Of a stretch of 22,167 bases of DNA, positions 1-7,540 are shown in pieces. Under the pieces are notes generated by a model. That model was not told where the DNA came from, did not search any database, and saw nothing but the letters and a program-made list of their open reading frames with translations. How positions within the stretch are numbered: the stretch's first letter is position 1; every line of letters starts with the position of its first letter. The translations under genes and the position numbers were made by a program. This stretch comes from a virus. Where the stretch lies: positions 1 to 22,167 of IMG/VR virus record IMGVR_UViG_3300042673_002329. One strand, 5' to 3'.

Positions 1-652
1 GCAGCCGCCAATGCACCACCTCATAAGGCTCGAAAAATGTCACGCCCTGCGGCAACTTCTTGTTTTTTATGTCCTCTGCCATCTGCTTTCCATCAAGCAG
101 AAAGCGACCGTCCATCGACTGGATGAACCCGATCAGGTTTCCCTTGGAATCCTCGATCCGACGCATAGATGGTGCAGGCAAATAGTTCAGGCCAACAATG
201 CCGTTCTCGTTTGCCAAGATTTCGGCATAGGCGTTGCCATACTTTGCCAAGCCTCGCGTAAGGGCATAAATGTCCTCCTCGATGCGCAAACGGCGATCGA
301 GCAGATCGCTGAGAACCTCACGAACCAACGAATCCGAAGAAAGGGGCCAAATGCAGGTATTATGCTGCGCATCCTGCACCGTGGCATCATCGGCATAAAC
401 ATCGAGAGCCGATCCGATCTCTGGGTAGTCGTCCATCTCCTCGTAGTCGGCGTACCGATACATCAGCGTCTCTTCCATATGGAGAGAATCCGCCAACTGA
501 TCGTAACCAGACCAATCGCTTACGAGGCCACCGCCGTTGCCACCCGCAATATCCGCACCATCATCGCCCTTCTTGAGCGAAGTGATGACCGCCTCTTTGT
601 CGGTGCCAAACCACTTCTGGACTCGACTTGAAATGTTGGAAACAATGCCCAT
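1..652 (-). CDS. Portal protein, N-terminal part (runs off the window)
   Basis: The reading frame begins with ATG one base after the large terminase stop and stays open to base 2, so 217 codons of a longer gene are present. Portal proteins form the dodecameric ring at the capsid vertex through which terminase pumps DNA. Residues about 45-85 carry the pattern typical of T4 gp20-type portals: EETLMYRYADYEEMDDYPEI, then a SALDVYADDAT-like stretch. A further segment reads GLNYLPAPSMRRIED, which resembles the conserved region before the wing domain in that family. The position directly after the large terminase is the standard order of head genes. The ribosome site is weak, and translation is probably coupled to the terminase gene. 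The family call is from motif recognition. The missing C-terminal two thirds prevents a length check. Confidence 0.85.
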   Translation of the reverse strand, partial: MGIVSNISSRVQKWFGTDKEAVITSLKKGDDGADIAGGNGGGLVSDWSGYDQLADSLHMEETLMYRYADYEEMDDYPEIGSALDVYADDATVQDAQHNTCIWPLSSDSLVREVLSDLLDRRLRIEEDIYALTRGLAKYGNAYAEILANENGIVGLNYLPAPSMRRIEDSKGNLIGFIQSMDGRFLLDGKQMAEDIKNKKLPQGVTFFEPYEVVHWRL

Positions 653-653
653 T

Positions 654-2684
654 CTATCCCATCAAGAAAGGCAAAATGAGACCCTGCGGCGTCATCGCGT
701 TTGTGGCAGAAGAACTATCCTTGACCATGACCATTCTTCCGCTCACCCAAGTGTCATCGTCGCCATTGCCCATATCGATCTCTGGCATCAGAATTGAACT
801 CGATTTAGATGATTTTATCAAGCCGTAAACAACGCCTGCCACAGCGTCGGCAACATCCTTGGTGCCAGCGATGGGATGGTCGACCTTTCCACGAACACGA
901 TCATACTCCAACGCCCGCAATTCTGCAAGAAATGGCTCGTACCGATAATAGTCTATACGCCGTTCGTAAATTGCAGATTTCAACGAATCGTAGGCATCCA
1001 TCGTTCTGTCAACCGAGACAACATCCGAATTCACGCCGCGAGCCTTCATCTGCTGAAGCATCTCTGCGCTCTGGTAACTATCGCAGGAGAACCCAGAAAG
1101 GCTGAATCCATGCTCCTGCAATTCGTAGACAAGACGACGAATATCGGGAAGGAAAATCTGCTCACCTGACGGAGGGTTGATTCGGAGCATCAGGTCAATG
1201 ACGATCTTGGGGGCAACATCGCTGTATTCCTCGCCATCGGCACCACGCCGAACAACCTCAACCCAACCCTCGATATGCCCCATCGCAAGGCCAGTGCTGT
1301 CGCCAGAAAGCGACGGGTCGATGTGGATATGACGCATGGCCTGCGGATTCCGTCTGGGAACCCAATGCATCTCTTTATATCCGCCCGGCAATCTGCGCTC
1401 TTGCTGATAACAAAGTTTGTGCCAAGAAAATCCTGCACCAGATCCAAATTCGTACTCATCCGTCGAAAATGGATGCTGCTCCGAATTCACACATTCATCA
1501 ATTTTGTTCACGCGATGAATAAACGCCGATATCGCGTGCGTGCTGATGCCTGCAATATCTCGGATCGCGTTCTCTAGGTCTCGATCAAAATCGTCGTAAT
1601 ATTCAATCGGAACCTCGATCAGCCTGCACCCCTGATCTTCAATCCAATCTTTGTTCAACGCCTCCGCCTCCTCCGTACTCGTTATCAAACGGCTGCGGAG
1701 CGAAGTATTGCCGACGAGAACCCAAAATTTCTCGCCGCTGAAGTTCTGCTTTGGCTTCACATCCCATGCCGCATAATCACGAACAAAGATCGAAGAATCT
1801 GAATAAGAATCCTTGATCTTTCGGTTCGTGAAACTGTCAATCGTTGCCGCTGACGAGGCCAAGATCATCAGGCCCGGCAAATCTTGTGGTGCTTTCAAGA
1901 AACGCGATTTGATACGACGAACGATAGATGCGTACATCTTCTCGGCCAAGTCAAACTGCGCAACCGTCGCCTTCTTGCCAACCTGACCAGAAATAACCTG
2001 ACCCTTGGACACCATGAAGTTCGCTTCGTCCATCGCGCCGCCAAGGACATTCATACCCAAGATACGCTCTGAAAAGCAGGAGCCAATCGACAGGTTGATG
2101 CTGTTGGGAAATAGCGTGCTGTCGCGCCGAAAGTCGGGCTTGAAATGCTCCATAAAATAGGGAGACAATTTGATCTTGTCGTCCACCGCCGTTTTCATGA
2201 CCTGCCGCGATAGGTGCAACGACTTGCTCATCAAGGCGATGACAATTTCAGAGCCCGGCGATAGGCCATAAGATAACTGCGGAGATCGCAGGCAAGACAA
2301 CTCGTAAATGAGCCGAGCAACCGCGAACGAGATAAAGGTCGTCTTTCCGTAACCGATGCTGCCCGTCAGCACCACCTCGCGGATACCCGTAGTCTCAAAC
2401 ATTTCTGCGATATCTTTGCGTATCTGCGGATAAAGCGTCTGGCTCGAAACACCCATATAATAGGGATCGTCCAAAAACTGCTCAACCGAGACAGGTTTGC
2501 GAATCCATCGATGCTCGTTCATGTAGTCCATGAGCGAATTGTCGCCGCTCGATGAACCCATCAGCATCGCCTTGACCAACCTGCGCTGCTCTGGCGTAAG
2601 TTCGGCCAACTGCTCCTTCAGAATACGCCGATTCTCGTCATCTGTGCGAACAGACCGCGCCCGACCTGCGTGGTCACGAATCAT
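654..2684 (-). CDS. terL: Terminase large subunit (ATPase and nuclease)
   Basis: This is the motor that cuts concatemeric DNA and pumps it through the portal. Counted from the chosen ATG (676 residues), Walker A is GSIGYGKT at 108-115, the Walker B segment is LGGAMDEANF with catalytic Glu about 220, and a coupling-like LMILASSAAT lies near 272-281. The RNase H-like nuclease domain begins with HIHIDPSLSGDSTG (Asp about 456), followed by an Asp in GFSCDSYQSA (about 535) and the final GTKDVADAVAGVVYGL (Asp 610 and 613). All expected acidic residues are present. The frame is open 20 codons further upstream, but that would overlap the preceding gene by 71 bases. The ATG at 2684 overlaps it by only 11 bases and gives a normal N-terminus. 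Size fits large terminases of myovirus type. Confidence 0.95.
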   Translation of the reverse strand: MIRDHAGRARSVRTDDENRRILKEQLAELTPEQRRLVKAMLMGSSSGDNSLMDYMNEHRWIRKPVSVEQFLDDPYYMGVSSQTLYPQIRKDIAEMFETTGIREVVLTGSIGYGKTTFISFAVARLIYELSCLRSPQLSYGLSPGSEIVIALMSKSLHLSRQVMKTAVDDKIKLSPYFMEHFKPDFRRDSTLFPNSINLSIGSCFSERILGMNVLGGAMDEANFMVSKGQVISGQVGKKATVAQFDLAEKMYASIVRRIKSRFLKAPQDLPGLMILASSAATIDSFTNRKIKDSYSDSSIFVRDYAAWDVKPKQNFSGEKFWVLVGNTSLRSRLITSTEEAEALNKDWIEDQGCRLIEVPIEYYDDFDRDLENAIRDIAGISTHAISAFIHRVNKIDECVNSEQHPFSTDEYEFGSGAGFSWHKLCYQQERRLPGGYKEMHWVPRRNPQAMRHIHIDPSLSGDSTGLAMGHIEGWVEVVRRGADGEEYSDVAPKIVIDLMLRINPPSGEQIFLPDIRRLVYELQEHGFSLSGFSCDSYQSAEMLQQMKARGVNSDVVSVDRTMDAYDSLKSAIYERRIDYYRYEPFLAELRALEYDRVRGKVDHPIAGTKDVADAVAGVVYGLIKSSKSSSILMPEIDMGNGDDDTWVSGRMVMVKDSSSATNAMTPQGLILPFLMG

Positions 2685-3354
2685 CGTCTTCAAACATCGA
2701 AAGGTCGAAAACATCACCATCAAGAGCAGCGAGAGCCTTGGCAACAGAAAGTGCCTTTCCTCGACTCAACGGATCACTCGCCGTGTGCGCAATATCATTT
2801 CCGTAACGCTCAATCACATTTGCACCTAATTCTGGGCGAACCGAAGCAGAGGAAAGGGCGCGGCCATTTTCTTGACCTAAATCCATTTTGATCTCATGGC
2901 GTTTCATCAGAATCATCGCCGCCTGTGCGATTTCCTGCGTCATGTATTTATTCAACACCCGTGTCGTTTTCTCGAATTGGGAGCCTAACTCAATCCGCTC
3001 TCGCTGCAGATGGTAAAGTTTCTGCAATTCTTCCAACTCGTCAACCTGACGCTCGATCTCGATTTTCGCATCTTTGATGACGCTCGGAAGCAGCCGCTGC
3101 GCTACATCCATAGGCTTCATGTCCTCGCGGTATCTATACAGCGTTGTGACGAGGCTGTCCCGCGACAAATCGCCGCACTCCGTCTTATCTTCCTGCAGCC
3201 ATCGTGCAATATCTGGAAGAGAAAACCCATGCTTGATCCGCTCGTCAAGTTCACGGCGAATCGCAGGATCAATCGACATAATGCGACGGTGCCGCTGCCC
3301 TACTTTGGGCCGATCCCCCTTGCGGAAATCAGGCTTATCAGTGCGAATCGCCAC
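2674..3354 (-). CDS. Probable terminase small subunit
   Basis: This 226-residue protein lies immediately upstream of terL and overlaps it. The N-terminal part is basic. Residues about 40-80 contain a likely helix-turn-helix with FSLPDIARWLQED followed by a predicted recognition helix near DSLVTTLYRYRED. A long charged helical region rich in Glu, Arg and Leu follows (about 85-150), as would suit an oligomerising small terminase. The GTG start is chosen because AGGAAG lies 4-5 bases upstream. A TTG eight codons earlier lacks such a site. The small terminase recognises phage DNA and regulates the large subunit. The call rests on position, size and domain pattern rather than on a recognised family signature, so a different DNA-binding head gene is possible. 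Confidence 0.55.
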   Translation of the reverse strand: MAIRTDKPDFRKGDRPKVGQRHRRIMSIDPAIRRELDERIKHGFSLPDIARWLQEDKTECGDLSRDSLVTTLYRYREDMKPMDVAQRLLPSVIKDAKIEIERQVDELEELQKLYHLQRERIELGSQFEKTTRVLNKYMTQEIAQAAMILMKRHEIKMDLGQENGRALSSASVRPELGANVIERYGNDIAHTASDPLSRGKALSVAKALAALDGDVFDLSMFEDDDS

Positions 3355-4138
3355 TTTCTTCCTCGTCTGCCTCGTCAATATCTACCGCAGCCCGCCAATT
3401 CGTCGCAAGCGCACCAAAGAAATCCCCTGCGTCAATGCCAGAGCGTTTGACCTGCGCCATCATCTTCTCAATGGCCTTGAAAGCGGTCGAATCTACCTCA
3501 ACATACAGGTTCTTCTTTCCGCCAAAATCAAAATACATAAAGTGCTGATTGAGCGTCGATCCGTACTTCTGGTGAATCTGGTAAATAATCTCGGAAAGAT
3601 TATCGAGGCTCTTTGCGTTTTTGGCCTTGTCCTCCAACTCGGCCTCGGCCTCTGGCGGCAAGCCTGCGTCGCGGATCGCCTTCTTCGCCTGACCGACAAT
3701 CTTACGAAACGCATCCTCGTCCGTAAAACCCATCAAGTCGGCAACAGAATCGGCACCATGCTTCGACGCGACCTCCTGATACAGCGCGAGCATCTTCTCG
3801 CCGTTCATGGAGCCTTTGATCGCGTTTAGGCGCACCGTCTCCAACTTCTGACGCTCCTCGTCCTGCCACTTTACATCCGAAAGGATCACGCAGGGAACCT
3901 TCTCGTATCCAAGCAGTTTGCACGCCATCTTTCGGTGGTGGCCTCCGATGATACGGTACTTCCCGCCGTCGATCGGAACAACCTGAATCGGGTCGATCAT
4001 TCCGTTCTCCTCAATCTCTTTGACGAGGCGGTTGAACTCCTTGTCCTTCATCCTGTTTGGATTCCACTCGGCATCCGTCAAGATGCCAATCTCAATCTCA
4101 ACAAATTCGCCCGCAAGCGTCGATACTCCCTTCAACAT
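3338..4138 (-). CDS. ParB/Srx-fold domain protein
   Basis: The N-terminal 110 residues are a ParB/sulfiredoxin-type domain: WNPNRMKDKEFNRLVKEIEE, then GMIDPIQVVPIDGGKYRIIGG and the signature GGHHRKMACKLLG at about 65-77 (GGHHRK in place of GE+RR), then VPCVIL. In chromosomal ParB this fold binds CTP and spreads on DNA. Phage relatives are usually of unknown role or annotated as ParB-like nucleases. The rest (about 110-266) is helical, with an acidic tail (DIDEADEEESGDS). ATG at 4138 is chosen because GGAGG sits six bases before it. The frame extends 13 codons further without a better site. It overlaps the end of the zinc-ribbon gene upstream and the start of the TerS-like gene downstream. One copy of the repeated CGCGCAATYRATTGC motif lies directly upstream of its start codon. 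Confidence 0.85.
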   Translation of the reverse strand: MLKGVSTLAGEFVEIEIGILTDAEWNPNRMKDKEFNRLVKEIEENGMIDPIQVVPIDGGKYRIIGGHHRKMACKLLGYEKVPCVILSDVKWQDEERQKLETVRLNAIKGSMNGEKMLALYQEVASKHGADSVADLMGFTDEDAFRKIVGQAKKAIRDAGLPPEAEAELEDKAKNAKSLDNLSEIIYQIHQKYGSTLNQHFMYFDFGGKKNLYVEVDSTAFKAIEKMMAQVKRSGIDAGDFFGALATNWRAAVDIDEADEEESGDSH

Positions 4139-4271
4139 CTTCTTCCTCCGCGCAATCGATTGCACAAAAACCATCACAACATGGTGCTATGTTAGTCCTA
4201 CAGCATACGCACTGCAAATGTCCATGAACATTGATCGGGTCGCCAGAAAATCCGCACCAATCGCAACGCAC
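4098..4271 (-). CDS. Small zinc-ribbon-like protein
   Basis: This is a 57-residue protein with a CxxC pair near the N-terminus (RCDWCGFSGDP), a His (NVHGHLQC) and a second cluster CVCCRTNIAPCCDG, giving a compact potential zinc ribbon. A Cys-containing acidic tail follows. Nearly identical layouts (CxxCG...HGHxxCxxC...CC) occur in small unannotated phage proteins, usually beside DNA-metabolism genes. The GTG start is preceded by TTTTGGAGG at four bases. The frame is open back to a TTG at 4310, which has no ribosome site. The gene ends inside the start of the ParB-domain gene (41-base overlap). Its function is unknown. Zinc binding is inferred from spacing only. Confidence 0.6.
   Translation of the reverse strand: MRCDWCGFSGDPINVHGHLQCVCCRTNIAPCCDGFCAIDCAEEEDVEGSIDACGRIC
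4149..4163. repeat. CGCGCAATYRATTGC repeat, copy 1
   Basis: The plus strand reads CGCGCAATCGATTGC, with a perfect 12-base palindrome GCAATCGATTGC at 4152-4163. It lies just before the ribosome site and start of the ParB-domain gene, inside the last codons of the zinc-ribbon frame. Five further copies occur in this window. Confidence 0.7.
4189..4217 (-). promoter_or_regulatory. Weak candidate promoter before the packaging genes
   Basis: On the minus strand, TTGCAG (4212-4217) and TAACAT (4189-4194) are separated by 17 bases. The -35 match is poor and the -10 is four of six. It would sit inside the zinc-ribbon gene, downstream of a possible terminator and 50 bases before the ParB-domain start. 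This is a low-confidence call from spacing and position. Confidence 0.2.
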
Positions 4272-4280
4272 GCAGCCTCC

Positions 4281-4316
4281 AAAAGAAATCCCTGCAAGCC
4301 GTGATAGCAAGCAGGG
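4281..4316 (-). terminator. Possible intrinsic terminator
   Basis: On the minus strand CCCTGC and GCAGGG pair across 15 bases, with an extra inner GC/GC pair separated by a symmetrical bulge. ATTTCTTTT follows directly. It lies between the recombination genes (stop at 4337) and the zinc-ribbon/packaging genes, a sensible place for partial termination. The stem is short and interrupted, so it would be leaky. Confidence 0.35.
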
Positions 4317-4336
4317 AATCTAACGCAACGAGAAGA

Positions 4337-5089
4337 TTACTCTTCCGTAGTGCCTGCGATCTCGTCCAGAATCGCGCCGCCATAAACGACCGTATCATTG
4401 GATTTGTCATAGGCGATCAGGAACAGGCCGCTCGACTTCTCAAGCCGCCGAATCATGCCCTCAAAATCGTCCGTACCCGCATTTGTGGCAAGGAAGTCGC
4501 TGCAGATCAGGTCGAGCGCGTGGCCGTCCTTTTCTGTGTTCGCCAACTTCTTCGCCTTCTCGATCGCAGCCTCGACATTCGAGTTCTGCTCAGGGAACAA
4601 CGCAAACGCCTTCTTTGCCGCTTTTTCGGTAGCCACAGGCTTATCCGCACCAGTGTCAAGCGGGGTCGGTTCGGCATCGTCCTTCTGCGAGATCTGCTCA
4701 AGAATCTCGCGGTAGGTAAGGCCGTCGAGACGCGCCTTCCAATCGGAAGCATTCTCCTCCGTCACGATTCCAACTAACTCTTTGGCCTTCGTCCAACCAA
4801 GGCTCTGCACCCAAGCCTTCACCTCTGGCTTCATGCGACCGAACCAGTCCTGAATGCTGACCAGATACTGAGCCTTGCGGGGAGCGAATTCCAGTTCGCT
4901 TTCCACATACTCTTTCCACGACTGGAAGCCCCAAGCGATATAGTAGGAGCCGCTGTAGACCTCCGACAACGACTGGCTCAACTCCCAATAGGAATCGTCA
5001 ACCCGACGACGAAGATCAAGGATGCGTTTCCGCACCTCGGAATGCTCCACATTTACAACTTCACCATTCAACGAAACCATCTCAGCCAT
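4337..5089 (-). CDS. Phage protein of unknown function, helical N-terminus
   Basis: This 250-residue acidic protein is not recognised with certainty. The N-terminal 100 residues are helical and contain SYWELSQSLSEVYSGSYYIA, WGFQSWKEYVESELEF and RKAQYLVSIQDWFGRM. This arrangement recurs in phage and mobile-element proteins that I cannot assign to a function. The middle (about 150-185) is low-complexity and rich in Ala, Lys, Pro and Thr. The C-terminal part contains DFEGMIRRLEKSSGLFLIAY. The start is ATG at 5089, with GGGAGG 9 bases upstream and the RuvC-like stop one base before. The frame upstream of this ATG overlaps the RuvC gene and is not needed. Its place between resolvase and packaging genes suggests a DNA-related role, but that is inference. 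Confidence 0.75.
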   Translation of the reverse strand: MAEMVSLNGEVVNVEHSEVRKRILDLRRRVDDSYWELSQSLSEVYSGSYYIAWGFQSWKEYVESELEFAPRKAQYLVSIQDWFGRMKPEVKAWVQSLGWTKAKELVGIVTEENASDWKARLDGLTYREILEQISQKDDAEPTPLDTGADKPVATEKAAKKAFALFPEQNSNVEAAIEKAKKLANTEKDGHALDLICSDFLATNAGTDDFEGMIRRLEKSSGLFLIAYDKSNDTVVYGGAILDEIAGTTEE

Positions 5090-5090
5090 T

Positions 5091-5612
5091 CTACTTTCCT
5101 CCCGCGAGGGTTGTGCGCCGATTCCACTCGGCAATTAGGTATGCATCCGCTTCATCGCCATTTATGGTAGCCAGATGGCCAAGATCATTCAAGGCCAAGA
5201 CCGCATATTTGAAGGCATCTTCCTTCTTGGTGTTGCCCTTTCCGACCACAATCTTGCGGCAAGACGAGGCAGTAACGATCAATGGCACCACGCCGAAAAC
5301 ATGGTAAATCTGCAGTTTGATGCAGCCATGCAACTCGCCAAGATCGTTCTGCGCTCCACGCGCACCAAAGGCATAATTCTCAATCGCAACGCTGAAATTG
5401 TCCTTGATGGCCGTGTACGGCTCAATCTCGTCCAAAACGCGTTTTGTCAAAGCAGAAAGACGCTGAATCTTCTGCTTATGACTGGAGCCTCGCTCAAGGG
5501 GCGCACCAAACGAGACAACCCGCAAAGGCGCACCTTCTGCCGACAAGACGCAAAGGCCCGTAGACCGAAGCGAAAGGTCGAGGCCTATGAAGGCTTTTTG
5601 GGAGTAAAACAT
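5091..5612 (-). CDS. RuvC-like Holliday junction resolvase
   Basis: This is a 173-residue RNase H-fold protein, the usual RuvC length. It shows the catalytic acid layout: FIGLDLSLRSTGLCV (Asp12), VAIENYAFGARG (Glu78), a conserved GELHG (Glu93) and the C-terminal GDEADAYLIAEW (Asp153 and Asp156). It would resolve four-way junctions made by the RecA-type protein and debranch concatemers before packaging. ATG is at 5612 with a modest AAGG upstream. Its start overlaps the end of the Cas4-like gene by 28 bases, and its TAG is one base before the next ATG. Phage RuvC relatives of this group sometimes act on crossover and Y-structures generally, which cannot be told from sequence. Confidence 0.88.
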   Translation of the reverse strand: MFYSQKAFIGLDLSLRSTGLCVLSAEGAPLRVVSFGAPLERGSSHKQKIQRLSALTKRVLDEIEPYTAIKDNFSVAIENYAFGARGAQNDLGELHGCIKLQIYHVFGVVPLIVTASSCRKIVVGKGNTKKEDAFKYAVLALNDLGHLATINGDEADAYLIAEWNRRTTLAGGK

Positions 5613-6475
5613 GATGCCTTAGCGGGGCAATACTTGGCCCGATCGCTCGATTTCGTCCTGCACTCGACAAGACGGTCAGGAACAACGCCGCTGTCAAGAG
5701 CGGCAATCGTCTCCTTGAGCATGGCCTGAATCATCCCGATGATCTTGTCGTCACGATGCACAATATGCTCGCAAACCATATCATCGATCTTTCCAAACTT
5801 TTTGCAGAAATAGACGATGCGGGCGCGGTCAATCCCGCTCATCCACATATACGCCTGAGCCTGCAAAATATGCTCCGCTTTCGGAGAACCGCCATGCTCA
5901 GGATCGACATAAGCGTAACCGTTCTCGTTGATCGTTTTCAATTCGAAGATCTCTGGCCCATCGTCAGGCCAAACCAAGATGCCGTCGCAATGGCCCGTGA
6001 ACCGATACTCCGCGCTTCGAAACGATAGTTCCACATACTCGTAACGGTCGCTGCCACCCGTCTTTGGCATGGGAACCCAACCGTGGGGCAGAAACTGCCC
6101 GTTGTGGCCCAAGGCAAGCGAGTCTCCCTTGATAACAGCACCGCTCTCGCGATCCCGCCACCAACCCTGAAAAACGCCCTCTGGGAGGTTCCGAAGAAAC
6201 TCCTCTTGAAACTGGGTATGGATCGCCGTCCCGATGCCAAAAACCCAACCGAGTTCTGCGTCCACTTCCGTGCCGATCGAAAACGCATCGCGCATCGCTA
6301 GGGCATACATTCGTGGGCATAATTTCGGCAGGCCAGAGGCCCGAAACCAATCGCCAGATTTCGGGGGGCCGCTTTCGTCAGACCGAACAAGGCCCAACTT
6401 CATGGCATCCCGCAATTTTGACGATATCGACCTAACCCTAGGGGTTGACTGTGTCCGCAGCACGCTTCCGAGCAT
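5585..6475 (-). CDS. Cas4/RecB-like PD-(D/E)XK exonuclease with Fe-S cysteines
   Basis: The 296-residue protein carries the RecB-family nuclease core: His86 in GIGTAIHTQFQEEF, Asp164 in FTGHCDGILVW, the Glu-x-Lys pair of EIFELKTI (178 and 180) and the QAQAYMWM motif IV (from 205). Four cysteines, Cys53 (GLPKLCPRMY) plus Cys272, Cys283 and Cys289 near the C-terminus, match the split one-plus-three pattern of the 4Fe-4S cluster in Cas4 and AddB nucleases. There is no cas1 or cas2 nearby, so a role in processing recombination ends is more likely than spacer acquisition. ATG at 6475 is preceded by GAAGGAGG at nine bases. The gene overlaps the previous frame by 38 bases. Confidence 0.88.
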   Translation of the reverse strand: MLGSVLRTQSTPRVRSISSKLRDAMKLGLVRSDESGPPKSGDWFRASGLPKLCPRMYALAMRDAFSIGTEVDAELGWVFGIGTAIHTQFQEEFLRNLPEGVFQGWWRDRESGAVIKGDSLALGHNGQFLPHGWVPMPKTGGSDRYEYVELSFRSAEYRFTGHCDGILVWPDDGPEIFELKTINENGYAYVDPEHGGSPKAEHILQAQAYMWMSGIDRARIVYFCKKFGKIDDMVCEHIVHRDDKIIGMIQAMLKETIAALDSGVVPDRLVECRTKSSDRAKYCPAKASCFTPKKPS

Positions 6476-6833
6476 CGTATGAATCCTCCTTCAACTTTTC
6501 TGTGAGCATCTTTTCAACATCGAAACCAATTCGAATGATCGTAGATTCATCTGTAGCAGAACCATACATTTTTGCATAATTTGCTTTCCACCCCTCGATG
6601 CCGCTGAAGCCTTCGCCCTTCGCAAGATCAACGGTCATCTCCTTGACCTTCATAGGCCGAATCGTCTTAACCGTCAACTCCGCATATGGCCGAATCTCGC
6701 CTTCTGCATCAACGCGAGCAACAATCTTGGTGCCAATCTCGTAAGGGCAGGTGTTCATCCTGCGCGATACCGCGCTGCAACGCTTCCGCACCAACGCAAT
6801 AGCCTCTGCATCTGTCAAAGTAAGTCCAAGCAT
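6438..6833 (-). CDS. Small protein, possibly ASCH-like
   Basis: This 131-residue protein has a beta-rich centre (YEIGTKIVARVDAEGEIRPY, then ELTVKTIRPMKV) and a later block GEGFSGIEGWKANYAKMYG, followed by IIRIGFDVE. The order of strands, then a 'GF..iegW...Y' helix, then a strand resembles ASCH/PUA-like RNA-binding folds, but no catalytic signature is seen. The ATG is supported by AAGGAG eight bases upstream. An alternative GTG at 6914, with GGAAGG upstream and only one base after the preceding stop, would add 27 codons. It sits between two nucleases of the recombination unit. The assignment is tentative. Confidence 0.7.
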   Translation of the reverse strand: MLGLTLTDAEAIALVRKRCSAVSRRMNTCPYEIGTKIVARVDAEGEIRPYAELTVKTIRPMKVKEMTVDLAKGEGFSGIEGWKANYAKMYGSATDESTIIRIGFDVEKMLTEKLKEDSYDARKRAADTVNP

Positions 6834-6915
6834 AACAGTCTCTCCTTTTACCTTTTGCACCAACCAACGAAACCAACGATAGAACAACAGCCGTTCATAA
6901 AGCGAGTCTATCACA

Positions 6916-7287
6916 TCAGCCTTCCAAAATCCTGCGAAAAACACTCATCGGAATCGCAACCCAATGAGCCTCCGTTGTTGGATCAATATTCCCCCTTATC
7001 TCAATTGCAAGCGCAGGCTCTTTTCCTGCCGCCATCGCCTCCTTCGTGATCTTCGATAACCACTCGCCTTTTACCGAAAGCGAGGCATGAATCGTCTGCT
7101 TGCACTCGATCAAAAACCGATCAAGATCGTGCGCATTAGTCGTCCTCTGGATCACATCCCCCTTCGCGTAGATGCTGCTCCCGCTCCCTGCCTGACGCTT
7201 CCCGTTCAGGTGCTTTGCCACGGACTCCTCTTGCTCTCGCGGCGACTCTGTGTGCAGATCGAAAACCTTCGGTCGGAACCTTCCCAC
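6916..7287 (-). CDS. PD-(D/E)XK nuclease, archaeal Hjc-like resolvase type
   Basis: This 123-residue protein contains a compact restriction-endonuclease-like core: SVAKHLNGKRQAGSGSS, then AKGDVIQ (Asp44), then FLIECKQT (Glu61 and Lys63), followed by a helix with WLSKITKEAMAAGK. This order (conserved Glu helix, GD, ECKxT) is that of small Holliday-junction resolvases and phage endonucleases of the PD-(D/E)XK superfamily. GTG at 7287 is chosen because GGAGG lies seven bases upstream. An ATG six codons earlier lies ahead of that site. Its 5' third overlaps the upstream membrane-protein gene in another frame by about 150 bases, which is unusual. It is distinct from the RuvC-like enzyme downstream, so two resolvase-type nucleases share one operon. 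Confidence 0.75.
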   Translation of the reverse strand: MGRFRPKVFDLHTESPREQEESVAKHLNGKRQAGSGSSIYAKGDVIQRTTNAHDLDRFLIECKQTIHASLSVKGEWLSKITKEAMAAGKEPALAIEIRGNIDPTTEAHWVAIPMSVFRRILEG

Positions 7288-7540
7288 GCAGCAACCTCCA
7301 TTCATCGGCGGTAAAATGCATCCGTGTCACATCGCGGCCAACCCGCTGATAGACAAGACGCGCACCGCAAGCCTTGCAACATTCAATCACATCGCCAAAC
7401 GCCGAAACACCCTCAAGATTGAGCAAACTCTCGTCTGCGCGAGCGGCCTCGCAGCACCAAACCTCTTTCTTCTGCAAGAACAGCCGCCAAATCGTCGCGA
7501 CAACGACAATCACGGATATCGCTGCGGAAACCCAAATCAT
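7136..7540 (-). CDS. Membrane-anchored small protein, unknown
   Basis: The 134-residue frame starts with ATG overlapping the RecA-type gene stop (ATGA), a strong sign of coupled translation. Residues 2-22 (IWVSAAISVIVVVATIWRLFL) form a membrane helix, followed by a positive QKK, so the rest should be cytoplasmic. Cysteines at CC (29-30) and ECCKACGA (about 53-58) could bind metal. The C-terminal third is Arg/Glu-rich and overlaps the Hjc-like nuclease gene in another frame for about 150 bases, so its composition is constrained by that gene. No family is recognised. The start is well supported. The functional extent of the C-terminus is doubtful. Confidence 0.65.
   Translation of the reverse strand: MIWVSAAISVIVVVATIWRLFLQKKEVWCCEAARADESLLNLEGVSAFGDVIECCKACGARLVYQRVGRDVTRMHFTADEWRLLRGKVPTEGFRSAHRVAARARGVRGKAPEREASGREREQHLREGGCDPEDD

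Noticed and set aside
11-631. Plus-strand open frame of 206 codons at the window start
   Set aside because: The minus-strand frame reads as a portal protein with family motifs. The plus frame is its shadow.
2684-2744. Extended N-terminus of the large terminase
   Set aside because: It would overlap the preceding gene by 71 bases and adds a hydrophobic stretch not expected before the terminase ATPase.
3338-3354. TTG start at 3378 for the TerS-like gene
   Set aside because: The GTG at 3354 has a good AGGAAG site at proper distance, while the TTG has none.
5585-6475. Part of a CRISPR-Cas locus
   Set aside because: The Cas4-like nuclease stands among recombination genes. There are no cas1, cas2 or repeat-spacer units in the window.
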